Source: Falsiroseomonas sp050563545 (lineage in GTDB: Bacteria > Pseudomonadota > Alphaproteobacteria > Acetobacterales > Acetobacteraceae). Taken from it: 64,000 nt of DNA. Position numbers and translations under genes: made by a program. This document shows positions 32,835 through 40,207 of the stretch, in pieces (positions within the stretch are counted from its first letter, which is position 1; each line of letters starts with the position of its first letter). Where the stretch lies: positions 186,001 through 250,000 of the forward strand of contig NZ_JBNXUM010000004.1 of NCBI RefSeq assembly GCF_050563545.1, written 5' to 3'. Under the pieces are notes generated by a model. The model did no database searches, had not been told where the DNA came from, and saw only the letters and a list, made by a program, of their open reading frames with translations.

Positions 32835-33601
32835 CACACTCTCCAGGGCGCGCGGCCCTCGGCCCACATCCGCTCCAGCTGCTCGCGGTCGCGCAGCGTG
32901 TCCATGGGCTGCCAGAAGCCGCGATGGTCGAAGGCCGCGAGCTCACCGTCGCGCGCCAGGCCGATCAGCGGCTCCTGCTCCCACACCGTTTCGTCGCCCT
33001 CGATGCGCTCGATCACGCGGGGGGAGAGGACGAAGAAGCCGCCGTTGATGGTGCCGCCGTCGCCCGGCGGCTTCTCCATGAAGGCGTCCACGCGGCTGCC
33101 CTCGCGCTGCAGGGCGCCGAAGCGGCCGGGCGGCGTCACCGCGGTGACGGTGGCCTGGCGGCCGTGGGACCGGTGGAAGGCGATCAGCGCAGCGATATCA
33201 ACGTCGCCGACGCCGTCGCCATAGGTCATGCAGAACGCGTCCTCGTCGCGCAGATGCTCCGCGACGCGCTTCAGCCGCCCGCCCGTCATGCTGTCCTCGC
33301 CGGTGTCCACCAGCGTGATGCGCCAGGGCTCGGCGGCGGGGCGAAGCACCTCCACCGCGCCGGTGCCGAGCTCGATGCGCAAATCCGACGAATGCAGCCG
33401 GTAGTTCAGGAAGTATTCCTTGATCTGCCAGCCCTTGTAGCCCAGGCAGACCACGAAGTCGTTCACGCCGTGCGCCGCGTAGATCTTCATGATGTGCCAG
33501 AGGATCGGCCGTCCGCCGATCTCCACCATCGGCTTGGGGCGGAGCGACGTCTCCTCCGCCAGCCGCGTGCCGCGCCCGCCCGCCAGGATGACCGCCTTCA
33601 T
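32831..33601 (-). CDS. rfbF: Glucose-1-phosphate cytidylyltransferase
   Basis: Makes CDP-glucose from CTP and glucose 1-phosphate. The 256-residue nucleotidyltransferase has the N-terminal AVILAGGRGTRLAEETSLRP and PKPMVEIGGRPILWHIMK, then the RfbF-type segments LGYKGWQIKEYFLNY, FCMTYGDGVGDVDI (metal Asp), VTPPGRFGAL and GGFFVLSPRVIERIEGDETVWE. It ends GFWQPMDTLRDREQLE. It is the committed step to CDP-sugars. It overlaps the upstream OGT-like gene by 4 bases (ATGA). Confidence 0.96.
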   Translation of the reverse strand: MKAVILAGGRGTRLAEETSLRPKPMVEIGGRPILWHIMKIYAAHGVNDFVVCLGYKGWQIKEYFLNYRLHSSDLRIELGTGAVEVLRPAAEPWRITLVDTGEDSMTGGRLKRVAEHLRDEDAFCMTYGDGVGDVDIAALIAFHRSHGRQATVTAVTPPGRFGALQREGSRVDAFMEKPPGDGGTINGGFFVLSPRVIERIEGDETVWEQEPLIGLARDGELAAFDHRGFWQPMDTLRDREQLERMWAEGRAPWRVW

Positions 33602-35988
33602 TGCCGGCACACCCGTGCCGCGGTGGCGTAGAAGCTGTTCACGAATTCCCGCGTGTTGCCCAGCGGGTTTGTCGCGATCATATGCCGCAGGTTCTTCCGG
33701 AGGTGCCGGCGGCGTTCCCTGTCCGCGGCCAGCCCGACCGCGATCTGCACGAACTCCTCCGTCGTGAAGGCGCAGAGATCGCCGAGTCCCGCATTCGACA
33801 GGTTCGAATAGGACAGCCGCTCGGGGAAGCCCATGCCGACCTTGGTCACCGTCGGCACGCCCATCCACAGCGTCTCGCAGGTCGTGGTGCCGCCGACATG
33901 CGGGAAGCTGTCGAGCGCGATGTCCATCTGATTGTAGAAGGGCATGTGCTTGCCGCGCACGCCGACGAACTCGATCCGGTCGGGATCCACGTCGCGCCGC
34001 GCGAACACCGCCCTGGCATTGGTCACGAAGCTCTCGCCCGATGCCTCCGGCCTCACGAAGAGGAAGCGGCTGCCTGGCACGGCGCGCAGCACCGCGGCCC
34101 AGGCATCCAGGCACTTGTCCGTGTACTTGTAGGGGTTGTTCATCGTGCCGAAGGTCACGAAGCCGCGGCGGTCCTCGGGCGTGCCGTCCTCGATCACGAG
34201 CTGCGGGCTGAAGCCGAGCCGCCCCAGCGTCACCCAGGTGTCCGGCATCTCGAACTGCTTCTCGATCAGCAGCCGCGGATCCTCGGGGCGGATGTACTTG
34301 TCGGTCAGGATGTAGTCGATGCGCTCGAGCCCCGCGGAATGCGGATAGCCGAGCCAGCTCGCGCCGAGCCGCGCGGGCCGGTACGCCATGACGTCGAGCT
34401 TGTTCATCGCGGTGGAGCCGCCGAGCTCGAAAAGGATGTCGAGCTCGTCCTGCGCGATCTCCTCGGCGACCTGCTGCGACGGCTTGCGCGGCCACCAGCG
34501 GAAGGCGTCCACCTTGGACTCAATGTGCTGCTGCACCTGGTCGCGCTCGCCTTCGTAGAAGGAATAGCAGAAGACCTGCAGCCGGTCGTGGTCGTAGCTC
34601 TCCAGCAGCGGCAGCGCGAAATAGGTGACGGGGTGGTTGCGCAGGTCGGACGACATGAAGCCGACCTTCAGCTTGCGCTCGCTGTGCACCGCCGGGCGAT
34701 TCGGCAGCGACACAGGCTTGATGCCGGCCTGCTCGCGCCGTCCCCATTGCCGGTGCCATTCGACGATCTGCAGCCGGTCCTCCAGGCTGTCCACCTGGCC
34801 GAGCTCGTAATGCAGCGCGGAGACGCGGTTCTCCGCGATCCACATCGGGCCGAGCTCGGCCAGCGTGCCGGTCCGCGCCAGCAGGTCCACGTCCATCACG
34901 CGCTGGAAGACCGTGCGCAGCGACCGCGCATAGCGCTTCACGCGGTCAGGAAGCGTGTCGATCATCCGCTTCGCCAGCACATAGGCGCGCTCGAGATGCG
35001 CGACCTCGTTGTCGTAGCGGCTGCGCGACAGGCTCTCGATCAGCGCGTCCAGCACGTCGGGATTGTTCGGCTCGGCGGCCAGCGCGCGTTCCAGCGCCTC
35101 GTTGGCGCGGCGGCGGTCGCCGTCGCCATGGATGCGGGCGAGCAGCATGTTGGCGTTGCGGTCGCCGGGATGCCGCGCGACCACCTTGTCCAGCAGCTCG
35201 ATCGCCGCCTCCGCCTTGCCGCGGCGGAGGAGGATGCGCCCATCCATCACGTCGGGCAGCGGGTCCTCGGGCAGCGCCGCGCGGACGCGGGCCGATACCG
35301 CCATCGCCCGATCGTAGTCGCTGCGATCCACCATGATCGCGTTCAGGATGACCGCAACGTCCTTGTTGCGGGCATCGAGCGACTGCGCCTTCTCGAAGCT
35401 CGCGATCGCCGTCTCCTCCTCGCCCAGCGCCTTCTGCATGCGCCCGAGCAGCCGCCACAGCTCCGCGTTGCGGGGGTCGAGCCTGGTGCCGGTGCCGAAC
35501 GCCTCGGCCGCGCCGGCATAATCGCCCTTCAGCTCCAGCACGTTGCCGAGGTTCTGGCAGGGCGAGGCGTTGCGCGGTTCCAGCCGCCGCGCCAGCTGCA
35601 GCGGCGCCACCGCCTCGTCGAGCCGCCCCGCGCGCTTCAGCATGACGCCGAGCGTGTTGGCGAGCGCGAAATCCTTGGGCTTCCGCGCCTGCACCGGGGC
35701 GAGCACCTCCACCGCCTGGGCATGGCGGCCGGTGGCGGACAGCGCGATCGCCCAGGGGATCGCGATCGCAGCCGCGGACACACCATGCTCGGCCGCCTTG
35801 GCGAAGGCCTCCGCGGCCTCGGCGGGGCGGCGGCCCTGGGACAGGATGGTCGCGAGCTGCTGCCAGGCCATGCCGTTCGCGGGCTGGGCGGCGAGGCGCT
35901 CGCGCAGCGCGGCTTCGAGCCGCTCGAGATCCTCGGCGGTGGCGGGGCGCGGGGCCGCGGCGGCCCGGGCGGCAGGTAGCGGCGGCAT
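33598..35988 (-). CDS. TPR-containing O-linked glycosyltransferase (OGT/SPINDLY family, GT41)
   Basis: The 796-residue cytoplasmic protein has about eight TPR units (residues 15-300; for example NASPCQNLGNVLELKGDYAG, NAELWRLLGRMQKALGEEE) forming the protein-binding superhelix. A GT41 catalytic half follows: KVGFMSSDLRNHPVTYFALP (matching the OGT YVSSDFGNHP region with the key His), FELGGSTAMNKLDVMAYRPA, ASWLGYPHSAGL, FGTMNNPYKYTDKCLDAW, and the nucleotide site DSFPHVGGTTTCETLWMGVP. Family members move GlcNAc or fucose onto Ser/Thr of proteins. Here it heads a CDP-sugar operon, so its donor may be unusual (inference). The ATG at 35988 is chosen over one 81 bases upstream. Confidence 0.92.
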   Translation of the reverse strand: MPPLPAARAAAAPRPATAEDLERLEAALRERLAAQPANGMAWQQLATILSQGRRPAEAAEAFAKAAEHGVSAAAIAIPWAIALSATGRHAQAVEVLAPVQARKPKDFALANTLGVMLKRAGRLDEAVAPLQLARRLEPRNASPCQNLGNVLELKGDYAGAAEAFGTGTRLDPRNAELWRLLGRMQKALGEEETAIASFEKAQSLDARNKDVAVILNAIMVDRSDYDRAMAVSARVRAALPEDPLPDVMDGRILLRRGKAEAAIELLDKVVARHPGDRNANMLLARIHGDGDRRRANEALERALAAEPNNPDVLDALIESLSRSRYDNEVAHLERAYVLAKRMIDTLPDRVKRYARSLRTVFQRVMDVDLLARTGTLAELGPMWIAENRVSALHYELGQVDSLEDRLQIVEWHRQWGRREQAGIKPVSLPNRPAVHSERKLKVGFMSSDLRNHPVTYFALPLLESYDHDRLQVFCYSFYEGERDQVQQHIESKVDAFRWWPRKPSQQVAEEIAQDELDILFELGGSTAMNKLDVMAYRPARLGASWLGYPHSAGLERIDYILTDKYIRPEDPRLLIEKQFEMPDTWVTLGRLGFSPQLVIEDGTPEDRRGFVTFGTMNNPYKYTDKCLDAWAAVLRAVPGSRFLFVRPEASGESFVTNARAVFARRDVDPDRIEFVGVRGKHMPFYNQMDIALDSFPHVGGTTTCETLWMGVPTVTKVGMGFPERLSYSNLSNAGLGDLCAFTTEEFVQIAVGLAADRERRRHLRKNLRHMIATNPLGNTREFVNSFYATAARVCRQ

Positions 35989-36148
35989 GGTGCTCCGGCG
36001 GTCTGCACCGGCCACGCAGGAGGCGATGCTGCGCGGCACGGCGTAACGGTTGCCCGATGGGCCTATCACGCTCTCGCGCGCAGCGACAAGCGCGCCGGGG
36101 CTCTCGCGAAACGGTTGAAACGAAACGCTGCCGGGCTAGACAGGCGGG

Positions 36149-37795
36149 ATGGCCGACGCCGATCCCCTGCCGCCGCCCCCGGACCCGCAGCTCTGCCGGC
36201 GCGTGCCGGCGGGGCTCGGCCTGGTCGTGGAGATCGGCTGCGGCGACGGCGCGCTCGGCGCCTGGCTGGCGCGGCGGGAGCCGCTCGGGCGACGCATTGC
36301 GACGGAGGCCGACCCGGACGCCGCCGCGCGCGCCGCGCCGCATTACGAAAGGGTCCAGGTCTCCCCGCCGGAGGCCGGCGCGCCGGTCCCGCCGGGCAGC
36401 GCGGACCTGGTGATCCTGCGCGGCGCCCCCGCCGACCCCGTCGCGGCAATCCGCGCCGCCGCCGCGCTGCTCGCGCCCGAGGGCACGCTTCTGGTCGAGG
36501 TCCCGAACGCCGAGCATTGGCGCCTGGCCGAGGCGATGCTCGCCGGCGGCGCCCGCCCGGTCCCGCTGCCGCCCCACGCGATGACGCGGGACGGGCTGCT
36601 CGGCGCGATCCGCGAGGCCGGGCTGGAGGCGTTGGACGTGCCGCCCGAGGTGCCGGACCTCGCGGCCGCGCGCGCCTTCGCGGACAAGGTCGCCGGCGCG
36701 ATCGGCGACACCGAGGCCTGGCTCCGCCGCGCCGCGGCGCCGCGCTGGCTGCTGCGCGCGGCACGGCGCCGGCCGGCACCGCTGGTTCTGCTCGCGCATG
36801 TGCTGAAGCCCGTGGGCGGGGTGAACGACGTGCGGATGGACCTGCCGCTCGGCCAGCAGGCGACCCATCCCGGCGTCGCGCTGCGCCTGGCGGAGCGGCC
36901 GGAGACGCCGCAGCTGCCACCCGGCACGCCGCGCATCCTGGTGCTGCACCGGCGCCTGCTCGCCACGCCGGATTCGCCGCAATTCATCAACCATTTCCGC
37001 CGTGCGGGCTGGGTGATCGTGCAGGAATTCGACGACGATCCCGCGCATTGGCCGGTGATCGGCCAGTCCGACCACTTCGCCTTCCGCGGCGTGCACGGCG
37101 TGCAGACCACCACCGCCCGGCTGGAGAGCCTGTTCAGGACCTTCAACGAGGAGATCGCCGTCTTCCCCAACACGGTCGCCGAACTGCCGCTGCCCGTGAA
37201 CTTTGCCGATCCCTCCCGCCTGACGCTCTTCCTCGGCGCGCTGCGGCGGGAGGAGGACATGGCCCCCTTCATCCCCGCGCTGAACGCGGTGCTGGCCGAG
37301 GCCGGCCCTCGCCTGGCGGTGGAGGTGATCTTCGACCGCGGCACCTTCGACGCGCTGGCCACGCCCCACAAGCGCTTCCACCCGCTGCTGCCCTATCTCC
37401 GCTACCGCGAGCTCATGGCGCGCTGCGAGATCGCCTTCCTCCCGCTCGCCGACACGCGGTTCAACAGCTTCAAGTCCGACCTGAAATTCGTGGAGGCCGG
37501 CGCGCATCGCCTGGCCTGCCTGGCGAGCCCCGTCGTCTATGCCGGCACGATCCGGGACGGCGCGAACGGCCGCATCGTCCGCACCGCCGAGGAGTTCGCC
37601 GCCGCGCTTCGCGCCCTGCTCGCCGATCCCGCCGGTGCGCTGGCGATGGGCGAGGCAGCGCGGGGCTGGGTGCGGGAGAACCGGATGATGGCGCATCAGG
37701 TGCCGGCGCGGACCGCCTGGTACCGGAGCCTGTGGGAGCGCCGCGCCGAGCTCGACGCCGCGCTGCTCCGGCGCGCGCCGGAATGCGGGGCATAG
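36149..37795 (+). CDS. Two-domain protein: SAM methyltransferase-like domain plus glycosyltransferase-like domain
   Basis: The 548-residue product has an N-terminal region (about residues 15-190) with VVEIGCGDGALGAWLA as the SAM loop and LLVEVPNAEHWRLAEAML, typical of class I methyltransferases. After a linker the C-terminal part (about 265-535) resembles a GT-B glycosyltransferase: RILVLHRRLLATPDSPQF, FRGVHGVQTTTARLESLF, LTLFLGALRREEDMAPFI and FVEAGAHRLACLASPVVYAGT, followed by AEEFAAALRALLADP. No membrane segment is seen. Divergent from the OGT-like gene with 160 bases between starts. Probably decorates a cell-surface glycan or glycoprotein; acceptor and donor unknown. Confidence 0.8.
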   Translation: MADADPLPPPPDPQLCRRVPAGLGLVVEIGCGDGALGAWLARREPLGRRIATEADPDAAARAAPHYERVQVSPPEAGAPVPPGSADLVILRGAPADPVAAIRAAAALLAPEGTLLVEVPNAEHWRLAEAMLAGGARPVPLPPHAMTRDGLLGAIREAGLEALDVPPEVPDLAAARAFADKVAGAIGDTEAWLRRAAAPRWLLRAARRRPAPLVLLAHVLKPVGGVNDVRMDLPLGQQATHPGVALRLAERPETPQLPPGTPRILVLHRRLLATPDSPQFINHFRRAGWVIVQEFDDDPAHWPVIGQSDHFAFRGVHGVQTTTARLESLFRTFNEEIAVFPNTVAELPLPVNFADPSRLTLFLGALRREEDMAPFIPALNAVLAEAGPRLAVEVIFDRGTFDALATPHKRFHPLLPYLRYRELMARCEIAFLPLADTRFNSFKSDLKFVEAGAHRLACLASPVVYAGTIRDGANGRIVRTAEEFAAALRALLADPAGALAMGEAARGWVRENRMMAHQVPARTAWYRSLWERRAELDAALLRRAPECGA

Positions 37796-37806
37796 GCGCG
37801 ATCGCA

Positions 37807-37866
37807 CCGAAAAGCCCTCTCCCCCACTTCTTATGGCCGAAAAGCCCTCTCCCCCACTTCTTATGG
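37807..37866. repeat. Exact 30-base tandem duplication
   Basis: The unit beginning CCGAAAAGCCCTCTCC and ending CACTTCTTATGG occurs twice without a mismatch at 37807-37836 and 37837-37866. It doubles the left arm of composite element B, copy 2. The perfect identity points to a recent event. Confidence 0.95.
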
Positions 37867-37965
37867 GGGGAGAGGGTTGGGTGAGGGGGACGCGCAGGAT
37901 ATTCACGACGCTCGTGCTCGGGCACGCCCCCTCATCCTGCCCTCTCCCCCCTGCGGGTGGAGAGG
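37845..37965. repeat. Composite palindromic element B, copy 2
   Basis: Left hairpin: CCCTCTCCCCC (37845-37855) pairs with GGGGGAGAGGG (37866-37876). It is followed by GGTGAGGGGGACGCGC. After about 35 bases comes CACGCCCCCTCATCCTG, then CCCTCTCCCCCCTGCGGG and GTGGAGAGGA. This matches the arrangement at 17226-17364. The element separates the glycosyltransferase gene from the ABM monooxygenase gene. Confidence 0.75.
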
Positions 37966-37994
37966 ATGGAGAGGACCGGCAGGAGGAGACCGCC

Positions 37995-38294
37995 ATGTTC
38001 CTGGAAATCGCCGAGATCGAGGTGAAGCCCGGCAGCGAGGCCGAATTCGAGGCCGGCGTCGCCAAGGCCGCCCCTCTCTTCAAACGCGCCAAGGGCTGCC
38101 ACGCGATGGAGCTGCAGCGCAGCGTCGAGTTCCCCAGCCGTTACCGCCTGGTCGTGACCTGGGAGACGGTCGAGAACCATATGGTGGATTTCCGCAACTC
38201 CGCCGATTTCCAGGAATGGCGCAGCCTGGTCGGCCATTGCTTCGCCGGCCCGCCGGAGGTCGAGCACACCCACCAGGTACTGAAGGCGTTCTGA
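37995..38294 (+). CDS. Antibiotic biosynthesis monooxygenase (ABM) domain protein
   Basis: The 99-residue dimeric alpha+beta barrel protein has the N-terminal MFLEIAEIEVKPGSEAEFEA, the helix AAPLFKRAKGCHAMELQRS, RYRLVVTWETVENHM and FRNSADFQEWRSLVG. ABM proteins include quinol monooxygenases and heme- or cofactor-independent oxygenases, but many have unknown substrates. A strong AGGAGGAG lies 6 bases before the ATG. The next gene starts 1 base after its stop, so the pair is an operon. Confidence 0.88.
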   Translation: MFLEIAEIEVKPGSEAEFEAGVAKAAPLFKRAKGCHAMELQRSVEFPSRYRLVVTWETVENHMVDFRNSADFQEWRSLVGHCFAGPPEVEHTHQVLKAF

Positions 38295-38295
38295 G

Positions 38296-39378
38296 GTGGC
38301 GGCGATCCCCCCGCCCAGCCTGACCACCGCCGGCCAGGTCGCGGTGCGAGAGGCGTGGCTGGCCCTGACGCGGGAGGAGATCCTGCTGCCCGGCCTGCCC
38401 ATCGTCGATCCGCACCATCACCTCTGGGACCGCGACGGCGAGCGCTACCTCCTGGAGGAGCTGCTGCGCGACGCAGGCAGCGGCCACGACATCCGCGCGA
38501 CCGTCTTCGTGCAATGCGCGGCGTTCTACCGCAGCGACGGGCCGGAGGCGTTGCGCCCGCTCGGCGAGACGGAGTTCGTCAACGGCATCGGCGCGATGGC
38601 CGCCGGCAGCCGCTACGGCGCGACGCGGGCCTGCGCGGGCATCGTGGGCTTCGCGGACCTGACGCTCGGCGATCGCGTCGGGCCGGTGCTCGACGCGCAT
38701 TACGCTGCCGCCGGCGCGCGCTTCCGCGGCGTGCGCAACCGGACGGCCTGGCACCCCTCGCCGGAGGTGCGGTCGAACCTGATCACGCCGCCGCCGGGTC
38801 CGCTCGAGGATCCGCGCTTCGTGGACGGCGCGCGGCAGCTCGCGTCGCGCGGGCTGGTGCTCGACGTCTGGGCCTACCAGACGCAGCTCGGCCATGTCGC
38901 GGCGCTCGCGCGCGCGGTGCCGGACCTGACGGTGGTGGTGAACCATTGCGGCGGGCCGCTCGGCGTCGGGCCCTTCGCCGGCAAGCGCGACGAGGGCTAT
39001 GCGCCGTGGCGCGCGGCGATGCAGGACCTCGCGACGCTGCCGAATGTCGTGGTGAAGCTCGGCGGCCTGGCGATGCAAGTGGCGGGCTTCGACTTCCACC
39101 TGCTGTCCTCACCGCCGTCATCGGCGGCGATGGCGGATTGCTGGCGCCCCTATGTCGCGCCGCTGGTCGAGGCCTTCGGCGCCAGGCGCTGCATGTTCGA
39201 GAGCAACTACCCCGTGGACAAGGGCATGGCCGGCTACGCCGTGCTGTGGAACGCCTTCAAGCGCCTGGCGGAGGGCGCGTCGGAGGCGGAGCGCGGCGCG
39301 CTCTTCGCGGGCACGGCGACGCGCGTCTATCGCCTGGATGAGGCGCCGGGCTGCGCAGGGCTCGCGGCGCTGAAATAG
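38296..39378 (+). CDS. Amidohydrolase family 2 (TIM-barrel) metal hydrolase
   Basis: The 360-residue product is a TIM-barrel amidohydrolase of the Amidohydro_2 group: the first metal motif is LPIVDPHHHLWDRDG, with a strand-5 to 6 His in VVNHCGGPLG, VVVKLGGLAMQ, and the C-terminal Asp region MFESNYPVDKG. Relatives are lactonases (L-fuconolactonase type) and decarboxylases. It starts at GTG 1 base after the ABM stop. The pairing suggests a small pathway for an aromatic or lactone compound, which is inference. A hairpin terminator follows. Confidence 0.88.
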   Translation: MAAIPPPSLTTAGQVAVREAWLALTREEILLPGLPIVDPHHHLWDRDGERYLLEELLRDAGSGHDIRATVFVQCAAFYRSDGPEALRPLGETEFVNGIGAMAAGSRYGATRACAGIVGFADLTLGDRVGPVLDAHYAAAGARFRGVRNRTAWHPSPEVRSNLITPPPGPLEDPRFVDGARQLASRGLVLDVWAYQTQLGHVAALARAVPDLTVVVNHCGGPLGVGPFAGKRDEGYAPWRAAMQDLATLPNVVVKLGGLAMQVAGFDFHLLSSPPSSAAMADCWRPYVAPLVEAFGARRCMFESNYPVDKGMAGYAVLWNAFKRLAEGASEAERGALFAGTATRVYRLDEAPGCAGLAALK

Positions 39379-39381
39379 GAA

Positions 39382-39403
39382 GGGCGCGGCCTTTGCCGCG
39401 CCC
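39382..39403. terminator. Hairpin between convergent genes, likely bidirectional terminator
   Basis: Perfect arms GGGCGCGGC and GCCGCGCCC with a CTTT loop, 4 bases after the amidohydrolase stop and 18 bases before the end of the EF-hand gene. On the minus strand it is followed by TTCCTATTTC, a modest T-rich tail. Confidence 0.65.
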
Positions 39404-39421
39404 CCTCGATTGAAACCGGGA

Positions 39422-40027
39422 TCAGTTCGACTTCGGCGGCTCGGCCTGCGGGGCCGCGGCCGGCGGCGGACCGCGGCGGTCGCCGCCGGGACCCCAGCCC
39501 GGACCACGGTGATGCGGGCCCATCGCCATGCGGCGGGGCATCACCTCCTCGCGCGACAGCGCGCCGTCATTGTCCAGGTCACGCGCGCGGAACATCGCCT
39601 CGGCAAAGGGCCGGATCTCCTCGAGCGTCACCCTGCCGTCGCCGTTGACGTCGAGCGCGCGGAACATCGCGCGGCCGCGCTGCTCGGCCTCGGCGCGGCG
39701 CTCCGGCGGCGGCTGGCGGCCCCCCATGCGCGCGGTGACATAGGCCTGCATCTCCTCGAAAGACACGCCGCCGTCGCGGTTGGTGTCGATCTCGGCGAAG
39801 CGGGCCGAGACCCAGGCCCAGCCCTCGTCGCGGCTGACGCGGCCGTCGTTGTTGGTGTCCGCGCGGGCGAAAGCCTCACCAAGCGCGAAGCCGGGCGCGG
39901 CGGGGCGGCCGGCCGGCGGTGGGCCGGGCGGAGCGGGGGGCGGCGCGGGCTGTGCCAGCGCCGGCAGGGCCAGTCCGCCGGCCAGCAGCGCGCTGCCGGC
40001 GAGGAGGGCGAGGCGGGAGGTCTTCAT
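39422..40027 (-). CDS. Exported EF-hand calcium-binding protein
   Basis: The 201-residue product has a signal peptide (MKTSRLALLAGSALLAGGLA, cleavage near ALAQP), a Pro-rich linker, then four EF-hand loops in two pairs: DTNNDGRVSRDE, DTNRDGGVSFEE, DVNGDGRVTLEE and DLDNDGALSREE. Each has Asp at positions 1, 3 (or Asn) and 5 and a Glu at 12, so all four may bind calcium. The tail is rich in Pro, Gly and His. Periplasmic calcium sensor or buffer; role unknown. Confidence 0.92.
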   Translation of the reverse strand: MKTSRLALLAGSALLAGGLALPALAQPAPPPAPPGPPPAGRPAAPGFALGEAFARADTNNDGRVSRDEGWAWVSARFAEIDTNRDGGVSFEEMQAYVTARMGGRQPPPERRAEAEQRGRAMFRALDVNGDGRVTLEEIRPFAEAMFRARDLDNDGALSREEVMPRRMAMGPHHRGPGWGPGGDRRGPPPAAAPQAEPPKSN

Positions 40028-40207
40028 CGGTTGCTCCTTCTGTCGGCGGTGTTGCCCGACGGTCAGAGGATGGGGTCGCGATGCAACGCGCGCATTGCGG
40101 CGCGCGTCTCTGCCGGTGAGGAAACGTAACGCGACCTGTCACACAGCACGGCGAAAGCATGACAGGCGTGTCACGAAGATGCTCGAATCCGGCTGCCAGG
40201 GGCGAGC

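Noticed and set aside
33601..35979. Plus-strand open frame of about 790 codons
   Set aside because: Antisense shadow of the OGT-like gene. Low-complexity His/Arg/Gln composition.
36110..36140. TTGAAA and TAGACA as a sigma-70 promoter for the methyltransferase-glycosyltransferase gene
   Set aside because: Spacing is 16 but the -10 match is poor, and transcription would begin almost at the ATG. Not supported enough to annotate.
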